A stretch of 64,000 nt of DNA from Flammeovirgaceae bacterium 311 (GTDB taxonomy: Bacteria; Bacteroidota; Bacteroidia; Cytophagales; Cyclobacteriaceae): contig CP004371.1 of the NCBI GenBank assembly GCA_000597885.1, positions 992,001-1,056,000 on the forward strand, read 5' to 3'. The first letter of the stretch is position 1, and the number at the start of each line of letters is the position of its first letter. The notes beneath the pieces were generated by a model. It ran no database searches and was not told the DNA's origin. It worked only from the letters and a program-made list of their open reading frames with translations. A program made the translations under genes and the position numbers. This document shows positions 46,050 through 54,087 of this stretch, piece after piece.

Positions 46050-47291
46050 CTAAAAAGCCTCTACTGGAGCATTCTGAGGCCCTTTTAGTTCGGCTAGTGT
46101 GGTTTCCAATTTAGCCAATTGCTTTTGCAATTCCCGCACCTTTCTTTTTCGTTTCTGGTCCAGGTATTCATAGGTTTCTGGAGGAGTGAAAGGCTGATGC
46201 TTTACGACCATATTCCAGATGATGATAGCCAGCTTTCTGGCAGTGGCGGAGATGGCCGCTGTTCTTCCCTTTCTAAAGCATATGCGATTAAAGAAGCTGG
46301 TCAGGTAATTATCCTTTAGGTTTCCTATGGCATTGGCCGCTTGCCTAAGGGCTACCTTCAGGTGATTACTCCCTTTAGGTATTCGACTGCTAAGGGTCTT
46401 ACCTCCGGATATTTTCTTGTTGGGACAAAGCCTAAGCCAGGAGGCAAACTGTTTGGCTGTATCAAATTTCTTTAGTCCTTCCGGCCCTACTTCACTCATT
46501 AGCGTCAGTACCGTAGAATGGCCCACTCCTTGAATGGACAGTAAATCAATCCCATCAAAGTACTGATAGGCTACCAGATTAACATCTATGTTTTGAGGAG
46601 CATTCTTGTTGATTCGCTTGTGCACCTTGGCTTCTGTAAATAATGCCTTCTTTGCCTCATCCTGCCCAATATGATTATCAAGCTGTTTTTTCATTGCCTC
46701 ATCACAGCGGCAGATTTGCTGTTGCAGGTATTGATACTGATCATACTCCTGACAGAGGGCAAAAAGAAAGTCTTCTCTTTTGTTGCTCTGCAAGGCTTTG
46801 GCGATTTCTTCCTCTGACTTTCTGCAGTTGCCATGGCGCAGGCTGGCCAGTTTTTCAGCATCTGTTTCTCCTGAGCAGATCGCTTCCACTATTCTTAAGC
46901 CTGTCAGGCCGGTGATATCCTTCACTACCACATCTAAGCGGAGATTGAGCAGGCGAAGATACTTCTGCATGCGCAGAGAGCATTTGGCCGCTGACTCTAA
47001 AAGATTAGTTCTGTGCCGGCAGTAGGTTCTAAGCTTCTCTGTGGCTTCATCAGGCAGGAAGCTGCCAGAGAGCAGCCCCAGCGTATGCAGCTTTTGGATC
47101 CAGGTACAATCCTGCACATCTGTTTTCCTGCCCTTGACATTCTTAGCGGCCGCCGCCTTTAGCTTTGGGAGGTAGTACAAAACCAAGATAGGCAGTAGTA
47201 TCTTTAAAACATACCGGCTTAGGTGAACTATGGCCGCCGCTGGATAAGATCCAACCCGCGATTTAGTACCTAAGCCGGTTGATAAGGACAA
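46050..47291 (-). pseudogene. IS110-family transposase, 5' truncated
   Basis: The frame from about 47165 downwards encodes the C-terminal three quarters of an IS110 DEDD transposase: NVKGRKTDVQDCTWIQKLHT (third Asp of the DEDD set), GLLSGSFLPDEATEKLRTYCRHR, a coiled coil, IQGVGHSTVLTLMSEVG (the Transposase_20 helix-hairpin motif) and FASWLRLCPNKKISGGKTLS with the catalytic Ser region. The first 40 residues of the frame (MSLSTGLGTKSRVGSYPAAA onwards) are not transposase-like, and the family's N-terminal GxDVxK segment is missing. The 5' end is therefore lost or replaced at a junction near 47165-47175, next to a second, intact IS110-type gene. Confidence 0.85.
47213..47279. repeat. 12-bp inverted repeat upstream of the intact IS110 gene
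   Basis: ACCGGCTTAGGT (47213-47224) and ACCTAAGCCGGT (47268-47279) are perfect inverted copies separated by 43 bases. They lie in the roughly 200-base noncoding part before the IS110 transposase at 47380, the place where IS110-group elements encode their bridge RNA. A structured-RNA role is possible but unproven. Confidence 0.6.
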
Positions 47292-47379
47292 GCTTCAAAT
47301 AGAAATTCAGGCTTAAGGCCTAATAGCAAGGTTTTGAAAGTGTCCCTATCCTTTTTGATTTATCCTTAAAAGTGAAGTT

Positions 47380-48384
47380 ATGAAATTTTCTTTTTTCATC
47401 GGGGTAGACATTAGCAAAAAGACCTTAGACTTTGCTGTAAGAGATCACTACAAGCTTATTTTTCATCTAAAGGTGGAGAACTCTGCGGCTGGCCTTAAAG
47501 AGTTCAAAGCCGAATGTAAAGCACATGAGGTAGAATTAAAACACAGTCTTTTGTGCTGTGAGCATACTGGCCTTTACAGTCAATGCCTGCTTAGTCTGCT
47601 TTCTGGAGATGACTGTTCCCTGTGGCTGGAATCTTCCCTTCGAATCAAACGCTCCATAGGATTGCAAAGAGGTAAGAATGATAAAGTAGATGCCATCAGG
47701 ATCAGTGAATATGCCTTCCGCTATGCTGATAAGGCCCTGCTCTGGCAGCCAGAGCGAGAAGTGCTACTGGAGATAAAGCAGCTTGTTTCGTTGAGGAAAA
47801 GGCTTCTTAACGCCAAGAATGCACTGAAAGTGCCTTTAGGAGAATTAGCTGGTTTCCAAAATAAGAAGCTTCTAAAAGAGCTGGAAAAACTGAATAAAAA
47901 GCCTGTTGAGGCACTGGAGAAGCAGATCACAACAATTGAGAAAAAGATCAGGAGTCTTATCAAAGAAGATGAAACGCTAAGCCAGCTTTTTGCATGGGTT
48001 ACTTCTGTGGACGGCGTAGGTGAGGTGATTTTCTGGGAGGTTATCACTACCACTAACGAGTTTAAAATCTTTAAATGCCCCAGGAAATTTGCCTGCTACG
48101 CAGGCGTATCTCCATTTGAGCATTCTTCAGGAACTAGCATTAGGGGGAAGACCAGGGTCAGCCAGTTTGCTAACAAGAAAATGAAAAAACTCTTCCATAT
48201 GGGAGCGATGGCAGCCATATGTAAAGACGGAGAATTAGCCAACTACTACTTCAGGAAAGTAGAAGAAGGAAAAAGCAAAATGGCTGTACTTAATGCCATT
48301 AGAAACAAGATCATTCACAGAATCTTTGCCTGCGTCAGAGACAACAGAAAATATGAAAAAATCTATACGACTGCGCTTGTTTGA
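47380..48384 (+). CDS. IS110-family transposase (complete)
   Basis: A 334-residue DEDD recombinase of the IS110 family with intact ends. FFIGVDISKKTLDFAV carries the first Asp, LLCCEHTGLYSQCL the Glu, and RGKNDKVDAIRISEYA the last two Asp residues. A central coiled coil is followed by the Transposase_20 domain: WVTSVDGVGEVIFWEVI and FACYAGVSPFEHSSGTSIRG, where the Ser is the likely catalytic nucleophile. IS110 elements move through circular intermediates guided by an element-encoded bridge RNA and leave no terminal inverted repeats. The element's exact ends cannot be fixed by eye. It abuts the truncated IS110 copy, which it may have disrupted. Confidence 0.93.
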   Translation: MKFSFFIGVDISKKTLDFAVRDHYKLIFHLKVENSAAGLKEFKAECKAHEVELKHSLLCCEHTGLYSQCLLSLLSGDDCSLWLESSLRIKRSIGLQRGKNDKVDAIRISEYAFRYADKALLWQPEREVLLEIKQLVSLRKRLLNAKNALKVPLGELAGFQNKKLLKELEKLNKKPVEALEKQITTIEKKIRSLIKEDETLSQLFAWVTSVDGVGEVIFWEVITTTNEFKIFKCPRKFACYAGVSPFEHSSGTSIRGKTRVSQFANKKMKKLFHMGAMAAICKDGELANYYFRKVEEGKSKMAVLNAIRNKIIHRIFACVRDNRKYEKIYTTALV

Positions 48385-48505
48385 ACCATAGAAATCGCGG
48401 ATGAAGATCTCTGAACCTTTTTTATTAATTTTTATAACAGTTCCAAAGCTAGGATCAGTAAGGAAAATTTTTTGAATGCAGAGTTCTTGCGGTCCGCCGC
48501 TGCGG

Positions 48506-48811
48506 AAGCAGTTCAAGGACTCTGGCGAGTTTGCATCCTTCATGGAAGAACTCTATGTCAGGGTCACCGAAAACCTGTCTGCCGCAGGTAGGGATGCTGG
48601 AGGGTGAGCTAGACTCACACCTGGGGTATGAGAAGTATTCTTCAGAAGGGAGGAACAGTGGGAACTCCCGCAATGCTTAGACTTCTAAAAAGCTTAAAAG
48701 CAAGTTCTGGCCCTTTGGGAAATCACTAAAAAATGGACACAGCCCCATCGCAATTGGGCTATCATCCTGAACCAATTCTTGAGCATCTACGAAGACAGAT
48801 GCAGGCTTTAA
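48506..48811 (+). pseudogene. IS256-family (mutator) transposase remnants
   Basis: Three disconnected translated pieces belong to one IS256 transposase. From 48506: KQFKDSGEFASFMEELYVRV (N-terminal region). From 48594: MLEGELDSHLGYEKYSSEG, the highly conserved N-terminal box, ended by a stop at 48678-48680. From about 48700 to the stop at 48809-48811: KKWTQPHRNWAIILNQFLSI followed by YEDRCRL, the canonical C-terminus. The whole catalytic core between the second and third pieces is deleted, and frames are shifted. Downstream at about 49018-49042 the sequence TTTACACAGTTTTCAAGACA resembles an IS256 right end. The stretch 48812-49198 holds no gene. Confidence 0.8.
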
Positions 48812-49198
48812 TCAATTCAGAATTTTGATTAACTTCATAATGCACGCCCGAAGAGGACGCAGGTGCTGCCGGGCCGCGCAGGCTGGGGAGCAACCTGCCA
48901 GCAATAGGGTAGGCCAAGTGGAATGTAACCTGACCTGCCAATCAGGACTGGTTCTTCATCTCTCATTCTGCTTGCCATATGGCTAAGAAAACCCAATCAT
49001 CGTTTAGCTGAATCTTCATTTACACAGTTTTCAAGACACTGTCTAAACAAGATAGACTTCGAATCCATCGAGTGGAGAATTCTAGGCAAAAACTTCATTC
49101 TTCAACCTAAGGATGTCAAACAGAACAATGGCATTTCCTATAGGTTATTGAACAATAAAGATCTTTGTTCCTTGCTTCAGCGGAGGACTAAGAGCTGA

Positions 49199-50380
49199 TT
49201 GTATATAACATACCTGTTAATGACGCTATTAATTTTTTATCTTCTGTTAGCTTTGGTGGTCTCATTCCTATGTTCCATTCTGGAGGCATCGCTGCTAAGC
49301 TTTACCCCTTCCTATATAGAATCCCTAAGTGAAGAAAAACCCCAGCTAAGTGCGCAGCTTCGTAAGCTTAAAGATAAAGTTGACCAACCTCTGGCAGCCA
49401 TTCTTTCCCTTAATACCATTGCACATACCGTTGGAGCCGCAGGTGTGGGCGCACAGGCGGCCATAGTATTTAGTAGTGTAAGTACAGGCATTATATCTGG
49501 TATATTAACGATTCTTATTCTGGTGTTTTCTGAGCTAATTCCTAAATCCTTAGGAGCAAAGTATTGGAGACAGCTTGCGTTCTTTACGGCCAAAACGTTA
49601 AAAATCCTGATATGGGCCATGTATCCCCTGGTGTTGCTTTCGAACGTGATCACTAAGATGATGGGGGGCAGTGCCCATGGCATGGTTGTTAGCCGTGAGG
49701 AGCTATCTGCGATGGCAGATATAGGTCAGCAGGAAGGAGTGTTCGCTGAAAACGAAACCCGTATCATAAAAAACCTAATAGCTTTTCAGGAAATCCAGGT
49801 TAGGGATGTGATGACCCCTCGCACGGTAGTTGTGATGGCAAACAGCCAACTAACACTCAAGGAAGTATATAATGATAAAAGCTTTCTTCGCTTTTCCCGT
49901 ATCCCTGTTTATGAAGGTAACCGGGATAACATTCTTGGGTATATGCATAAACATGAACTACTGGAAAAGCTAGCTGATGACCAGCACCACCTGCTAGTTA
50001 AAGATATTGTGAGGAATATACTTATTGTACCTGATCACCTGAGCATACCGGTGGTTTTTGAGCGTTTGATGGAAAAGCGTGAACACATTGCCCAGGCCGT
50101 AGACAGCTATGGTGGTATGGAGAAGCTCTCCAAAACAGATCTGCTGATCCTGGATGACTTTGGCCTCACACACCTGGAACAGCAGCAGCGGCTGGATCTG
50201 ATGGAGATTATCGAAGACAGGCATGGAAAGGCTTCCACTGTTATCGCAAGTCAGCTGCCGGTGGCCAGTTGGTATGATGTCATCGGAGAAGATACTATCG
50301 CAGATGCTATTCTGGACCGCCTGGTCCATGGCTCATACAGAATAGAGCTAAAAGGTGAGAGTTTAAGAAAAAAACGGTAA
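49199..50380 (+). CDS. Chimeric ORF: CNNM/DUF21-CBS protein fused to IstB C-terminus
   Basis: A 393-residue frame joining two unrelated genes. Residues 1-190 are a CNNM (DUF21) membrane domain with four hydrophobic segments ([20 protein letters not shown] opening, [15 protein letters not shown]). Residues about 195-300 are the CBS pair of a CorC/HlyC-type transporter regulator ([48 protein letters not shown]). Immediately after SYGGM the sequence turns into an IS21 IstB ATPase C-terminus: [20 protein letters not shown] (Walker B), [40 protein letters not shown]. The second CBS domain is cut short. The start is TTG 49199 or ATG 49220. It probably results from an IS21 insertion followed by a deletion. 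Confidence 0.85.
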   Translation: MYITYLLMTLLIFYLLLALVVSFLCSILEASLLSFTPSYIESLSEEKPQLSAQLRKLKDKVDQPLAAILSLNTIAHTVGAAGVGAQAAIVFSSVSTGIISGILTILILVFSELIPKSLGAKYWRQLAFFTAKTLKILIWAMYPLVLLSNVITKMMGGSAHGMVVSREELSAMADIGQQEGVFAENETRIIKNLIAFQEIQVRDVMTPRTVVVMANSQLTLKEVYNDKSFLRFSRIPVYEGNRDNILGYMHKHELLEKLADDQHHLLVKDIVRNILIVPDHLSIPVVFERLMEKREHIAQAVDSYGGMEKLSKTDLLILDDFGLTHLEQQQRLDLMEIIEDRHGKASTVIASQLPVASWYDVIGEDTIADAILDRLVHGSYRIELKGESLRKKR

Positions 50381-50422
50381 CATTGTCAGTCCATCGTCCT
50401 CTGTAAACCTCTACCTGCTAGA

Positions 50423-50463
50423 GGGGTCAGTATCACCGAAACAGGGGGTCAGCATTACCGAAA
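50423..50463. repeat. IS21-family right-end repeats
   Basis: Two tandem copies of a 19-base motif, GGGGTCAGTATCACCGAAA (50423-50441) and GGGGTCAGCATTACCGAAA (50445-50463), lie just after the istB fragment. Multiple GTCA-type terminal repeats are a hallmark of IS21 ends, so the IS21 remnant probably ends near 50465. Confidence 0.65.
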
Positions 50464-50613
50464 TATCCAGGGATTGACTACATCCATTTTTACTTTCCCC
50501 TTTGCCATAGTAAATCTGTTAAAGATTAGAAAATGGCTCTAAGAGGATGTATCTTAGGTAAAGTAATTATTCTAATCGGGGTCACCTATAGGTGCCGCCA
50601 CTGAAATTACCAC

Positions 50614-50648
50614 AAAGCCTTGGCAGTAACAGTGTCCAAGGCTTTTTT
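50614..50648 (+). terminator. Orphan terminator-like hairpin left of the cassette array
   Basis: AAAGCCTTGG (50614-50623) pairs with CCAAGGCTTT (50636-50645) and is followed by T residues. No intact gene precedes it; the region 50464-50775 has no other recognisable content and forms the left flank of the array. Confidence 0.7.
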
Positions 50649-50775
50649 CATCCCAACCAGAATGAAGCCCGAGCTTTGAAGCATCATATTAAAATCGGTC
50701 TTGCATAGAGCCTTTATTGGCTCTACGTAAACGTTAGCTTAAGAAATTATTGTCGCTGGATAAACGGGGAATACA

Positions 50776-50900
50776 GCACAACGTCCATTGAATATAGCAG
50801 ATGCCCTTCACTGCCGTTTGATGAAAGTACGCAAAATTTGCTACCTACATTGTCAATGGCTGAACGCTCTTGGGGCATTTGCTTTATTCTGTTGTTGTGC
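50776..50900 (-). repeat. attC-like site 1 (leftmost)
   Basis: Plus-strand ends GCACAAC (50776-50782) and GTTGTGC (50894-50900). The right end pairs with the left end of site 2 (TAAGCACAAC), defining cassette 1. The left arm has one change (GAATATAGC) in the usual GAATAAAGC. No cassette end is recognisable further left. Confidence 0.8.
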
Positions 50901-50918
50901 TTAGTATATTTTTATTTT

Positions 50919-51239
50919 TTATTCAATCTGACCTTTGATCACCATTAAGATCGTCCATAGTACTGGAACAGCGATCAATAATCTAAATCCTAATTTTCTA
51001 AGATAGATTACCCGCCCAACCTTCATTTTAATTTCCGGGTCGTCCACCTTATCCTGCACTCTTTTAAGTTCTTTTATTTTCAAACCCGATGCTCTGAAGT
51101 AGATGTTGACATCGTCAGGATATATTCCTTTTTCATGTATAATGGATTCTTTTTGCTGACTTATCACCAGGATAATCATTGATAACAGCATTATTGTTAC
51201 AATGAGGTATCCAGCCAACATGATTACAGTCTCCATCAA
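50919..51239 (-). CDS. Cassette 1: small two-TM membrane protein
   Basis: A 106-residue protein of no known family. An N-terminal TM (about residues 5-27, IMLAGYLIVTIMLLSMIILV) precedes a polar middle with a charged helix (LKIKELKRVQDKVDDPEIKM). A C-terminal TM (about 80-100, LGFRLLIAVPVLWTILMVIK) follows. The two ends probably lie on the same side of the inner membrane. The gene fills its cassette, with its start about 60 bases from the recombination boundary of site 2 and its stop 18 bases before site 1. Confidence 0.7.
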   Translation of the reverse strand: MMETVIMLAGYLIVTIMLLSMIILVISQQKESIIHEKGIYPDDVNIYFRASGLKIKELKRVQDKVDDPEIKMKVGRVIYLRKLGFRLLIAVPVLWTILMVIKGQIE

Positions 51240-51301
51240 TATGATCTTCAGTTAGATATTTTTAGCAAGGCCTTTCTCTTTCTGGAGTCCCCTTTTATTA
51301 A

Positions 51302-51424
51302 GCACAACGTCCGTTGAATAAAGCAGGGGCTGGTCATCGCCGCTTCTCAAGGTACGCAAAGTATGGGTTTAGTAGTTCAATGGCAAAGAGCTCTAACAGC
51401 CCTTGCTTTATTCTGTTGTTAGCC
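51302..51424 (-). repeat. attC-like site 2
   Basis: Plus-strand ends GCACAAC (51302-51308) and GTTAGCC (51418-51424). Its core (AAAGCAGGGGCTG, AACAGCCCTTGCTTT) resembles site 3 and differs from most other sites. Confidence 0.85.
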
Positions 51425-51430
51425 CCAGTA

Positions 51431-52126
51431 TTATTCTTTTTTTACTTCTTCAATAGTGTAAGGTGGTGTGAACATCCACTCCTTACTTTTATCACCAATG
51501 ATTAATCTTGGGTCAAAATCACGGTGAATATTCCTGCTATCATTCTTATCGTAATGAAAGGTAGTGGGGTCTGCTTCTTTGAATAATCTATTATGCACAT
51601 ACACATTTCGGCTATCCCTAGCGAAGAAGAACTCTTCAGGACCATCAATCACTTCAAAGGTTGAACCATCTGCTCCACCAATCAAAATGCCTCTGTAATA
51701 AACATGTATTCCATCAGTCGCATAGTCTTTGCCTAGATAAGTAAACGTCTCTGGATTTGCCCTCTCAACGGTATATTTCCCACAAAAGCAAACACCACAA
51801 TCAGTGTAGTCGATACAAGGGATTTCGATCGGATAATAGACCTTATTTTTGTCTTTAGCATATTGTGAGCCTGCCCATACTTTGAAAGTAGAGGCATCAA
51901 CACCTTCCATCGGTCCGATATTACAGCTTATTTCTCCACAAAATATTGAGTCGCCAACTCGAGTGTAATCATCGATGCTTATTTTACTCTCTAAAGCAGT
52001 CCATTGATCTAGCTCCTTGAATTCATCCGTCTTATCTGCAATTCCTATAGGGCTATAATATTTACCCTGACTATTGCAGCTCATGAGGAAGGCCATGAGA
52101 AATAATATGATAGGTGCGATTTTCAT
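51431..52126 (-). CDS. Cassette 2: DKNYY-family lipoprotein
   Basis: A 231-residue lipoprotein with lipobox FLMSC (Cys near residue 16). The mature protein contains repeated segments of the DKNYY type: QYAKDKNKVYYPIEIPC, DYATDGIHVYYRGILIGGAD, FFARDSRNVYVHNRLFKEAD. Each is an Asp-Lys-x-x-Val-Tyr beta hairpin followed by a turn. A Cys-rich patch (CIDYTDCGVCFCGKY) sits in one repeat. DKNYY proteins are exported, and their function is unknown. The start codon lies only 16 bases from the boundary of site 3, so its leader comes from the attC junction. It is a single-gene cassette. Confidence 0.85.
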   Translation of the reverse strand: MKIAPIILFLMAFLMSCNSQGKYYSPIGIADKTDEFKELDQWTALESKISIDDYTRVGDSIFCGEISCNIGPMEGVDASTFKVWAGSQYAKDKNKVYYPIEIPCIDYTDCGVCFCGKYTVERANPETFTYLGKDYATDGIHVYYRGILIGGADGSTFEVIDGPEEFFFARDSRNVYVHNRLFKEADPTTFHYDKNDSRNIHRDFDPRLIIGDKSKEWMFTPPYTIEEVKKE

Positions 52127-52142
52127 GGTCTGCCTTTATTGG

Positions 52143-52266
52143 GGCTTACGTCCGTTGAATAAAGCAGGGGCTGCTCACCGCCGCTTCTCCAAGTAGGATA
52201 AGTTAGTAGTTTACTGGTTGGATAGCAAAAAGCTCTTACAGCCCTTGCTTTATTCTGTTGTTAGCT
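52143..52266 (-). repeat. attC-like site 3
   Basis: Plus-strand ends GGCTTAC (52143-52149, one base changed from the expected GGCTAAC) and GTTAGCT (52260-52266). The altered left end is the only broken AAC/GTT triplet in the array and may block recombination of cassette 2. Confidence 0.8.
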
Positions 52267-52780
52267 GTAGTTTTTCCTTTATTATACTTTTCATTTCCAC
52301 TAAATGTCTGCTTACAAAGGCAATAGCAGGGAATTTTTCAGCATTGATAGTCTTTTGAATCCTCACTGGTATTTCTTCTTTGTAATATGCAAGTAATTCA
52401 ATCGTGTCATTTACATAAGAATATCTAGCTAGCATAAAGTCATCTATAAGATCTAAATGACCTACACCCTCTATTTCATTACAGTTGTCAACGTACTTGC
52501 AGCTAATCATCCGCTTATCAACTGCGTAAGTTAAATCCTCCCAAGAACCAAAGCGAGTACCAAAATATCGTCCATTTGTGAAGTCTTCAAGAGTAGGCTT
52601 TGAGTCGTGATAATATTCCAATAGTGTAAAATCGTAGTACTTATTGAACTTACCAGTAATCAGTACAGCTAAATATTGGCCGTTGTTACAATCAATACTA
52701 ATGCAGTCTCCAAGTTTGTACTTTACAAGCTTACCATTAACCTTGTCTGGAGATGTCGATCTTATTTTTTTGGCTTTCAA
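52250..52780 (-). CDS. Cassette 3: GDC-motif protein, Imm26-like (tentative)
   Basis: A 176-residue cytosolic protein. Its N-terminal half (KLGDCISIDCNNGQYLAVLI, then DSKPTLEDFTNGRYFG) is homologous to the product of cassette 13 (VGDCLTFKTTAGDYYGFVVV, NEPTGADFKNGKVF). The pattern is a strand, GDC, a Gly-Tyr strand, a polar strand, and P-T-x-x-DF-x-NG. This resembles Imm26-type immunity proteins, but I cannot prove membership. The C-terminal half is helical (AIAFVSRHLVEMKSIIKEKL). The last codons read into the attC site, which supplies the stop codon (GAATAA), so the tail LTTE is encoded by the recombination site. Confidence 0.7.
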   Translation of the reverse strand: MKAKKIRSTSPDKVNGKLVKYKLGDCISIDCNNGQYLAVLITGKFNKYYDFTLLEYYHDSKPTLEDFTNGRYFGTRFGSWEDLTYAVDKRMISCKYVDNCNEIEGVGHLDLIDDFMLARYSYVNDTIELLAYYKEEIPVRIQKTINAEKFPAIAFVSRHLVEMKSIIKEKLQLTTE

Positions 52781-52819
52781 TTAAATGCTCGATTGATTGT
52801 TAGTGATTCGATCAATTAC

Positions 52820-52945
52820 AGCTAACGTCCATTGAATAAAGCAGGCGACCATTCACTGACCTTGGCTGTGCCCACGCAAAGCTTGCTGCCTGCACTGTCA
52901 ATGACTGAAAGATAGCGGGGCGGTTGCTTTATTCTGTTGTTGGGC
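52820..52945 (-). repeat. attC-like site 4
   Basis: Plus-strand ends AGCTAAC (52820-52826) and GTTGGGC (52939-52945). The right end together with its neighbours (GTTGGGCATA) is the exact reverse complement of the left end of site 5. Confidence 0.85.
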
Positions 52946-53371
52946 ATAGGTTATTTTATTTTTCAGCGTCTACCTGCGTCCAGCTTTTTTATTATTATCC
53001 GTCCACCTGCGCTATGCTTTTTATATTTTGTTGCTCGAAGCAGGCGGCCAAATCCGTGCTCCAGCTGGCCTGGATAAATCTAGGGTCGATGAGGGTGGGC
53101 TTCTATAAAGCTCTGGCCAAATCCTACCGCCAATCAGGCCCCTTCAAGACCTTTATTCAGCTATCAATTATTTGAACGTCCAGCTTTTCCGGCTCTACTT
53201 TCCGTCCAGTTACGCTTTGCTTGTCCAGCCAAGGTCTTGCTTTATTTTTCAAAGGTCAACTTACGCTTTGCTGATTCCGTCCAGTTATCGCTTGAATGGA
53301 AGTTCGCCGACAGATGCAGCTACCATTGAAGAACATACTGCTGTTAGCTGCACCAAATGATATTCACTTAT
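52946..53371 (-). other. Cassette 4: gene-less cassette, family member A
   Basis: About 425 bases bounded by proper cassette ends but with no convincing gene on either strand. It shares with cassettes 8 and 10 the element CAAGACCTT (53145-53153), 77 bases later AAGGTCTTG (53231-53239), and the context GTCCAGCCAAGGTCTTRC. These can pair as a 9-bp stem. Pyrimidine-rich CTGCG and GCTTTTT motifs before the first arm also recur. It may encode a structured RNA, or be the decayed relic of one gene family. Confidence 0.7.
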
Positions 53372-53497
53372 GCCCAACGTCCATTGAATAAAGCAGGCGA
53401 CCATTCACCGGCCTTTGCTGAACGGACGCAAAGGTTGCCAGTAGCATTAGCAATGGCTGAGTGCTGTGGGGGAGCTTGCTTTATTCTGTTGTTGGCA
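53372..53497 (-). repeat. attC-like site 5
   Basis: Plus-strand ends GCCCAAC (53372-53378) and GTTGGCA (53491-53497). Inner stems CCTTTGC/GCAAAGG and CCATT/CAATGG are clear here. Confidence 0.88.
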
Positions 53498-53502
53498 TTC
53501 GT

Positions 53503-53925
53503 TTATCTTATTTTTATTTCTTCAGGCTCTATTCCTACTAATGGATAGTATTTTTTTACAGCATGCAAGTAGTCTGCAGTCCCTTTTTTTAGCAGTCTTC
53601 TTGTCCACCAATGCCCAGTAAGACGCCAACGTGGATTCTCTATAGAATATTCTTTATAAATGTTATCCAGATCATCGATCAACTTAATGAAGTTAGCATG
53701 TTCAGGATACTTTCTTAATGTCTTTGAATCTATTAAATGTTGAATATATGTCCTTGAGCAGTCGAGGTCATAATCAAACTCATAGGCGGACATATCATAG
53801 CCATATTCTATTTTCTCAATCAAGTCATTCCAATCTTCAATTGCCTGGGACGGACTTACCTTTCTACGGCCCAGTACCTTTTCTGATTCAGATTCAAAGA
53901 GACTGATATATTCTGCAGAAAACAT
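53503..53925 (-). CDS. Cassette 5: hypothetical cytosolic protein
   Basis: A 140-residue protein without signal peptide or TM, helical and acidic in its first half (QAIEDWNDLIEKIEYGYDMS, YEFDYDLDCSRTYIQHLI) and basic and aromatic later (RWRLTGHWWTRRLLKKGTAD). No family is recognised. The start codon lies 20 bases from the boundary of site 6 and the stop 5 bases from site 5, so the gene fills the cassette entirely. Confidence 0.65.
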   Translation of the reverse strand: MFSAEYISLFESESEKVLGRRKVSPSQAIEDWNDLIEKIEYGYDMSAYEFDYDLDCSRTYIQHLIDSKTLRKYPEHANFIKLIDDLDNIYKEYSIENPRWRLTGHWWTRRLLKKGTADYLHAVKKYYPLVGIEPEEIKIR

Positions 53926-53944
53926 GAGAATGGGTTTTAATGAA

Positions 53945-54069
53945 TGCCAACGTCCATTGAATAAAGCAGGCGACCTTCACCGGCCTTTGCTGATCGTACG
54001 CAAAGGTAGACAATAGCATTGTCAATGGCTGAATGCGCTGTGGGAGCTTGCTTTATTCTGTTGTTAGGC
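53945..54069 (-). repeat. attC-like site 6
   Basis: Plus-strand ends TGCCAAC (53945-53951) and GTTAGGC (54063-54069). The first seven bases pair with the end of site 5 to close cassette 5 (GAATGCCAAC with GTTGGCATTC). Confidence 0.88.
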
Positions 54070-54087
54070 ACTGGCTTTTATTTTTCA

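Noticed and set aside
48235-48673. Minus-strand frames behind the IS110 transposase
   Set aside because: They are antisense to the end of the IS110 gene and to the IS256 remnant, whose + strand translation is clearly recognisable.
48840-49198. A group II intron or structured RNA in the G-rich stretch near 48850-48950
   Set aside because: No domain V-like hairpin or reverse transcriptase could be found; the stretch is more likely part of IS debris.
49199-50380. The CNNM-IstB fusion as a new ATPase-coupled transporter architecture
   Set aside because: The junction cuts through the second CBS domain and the IstB part lacks Walker A; IS21 end repeats follow, so an IS-mediated accident is the simpler reading.
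50464-50775. A further, seventeenth attC-like site or tRNA in the left flank
   Set aside because: ACGTAAACGTTAGC near 50730 recalls the core but no palindromic arms or matching cassette end exist, and no cloverleaf could be drawn.
52924-53360. Two + strand open frames in cassette 4
   Set aside because: They start inside the attC site or overlap pyrimidine-rich DNA, have Cys/Phe/Ser-rich composition, and the related cassettes 8 and 10 do not keep the frames.
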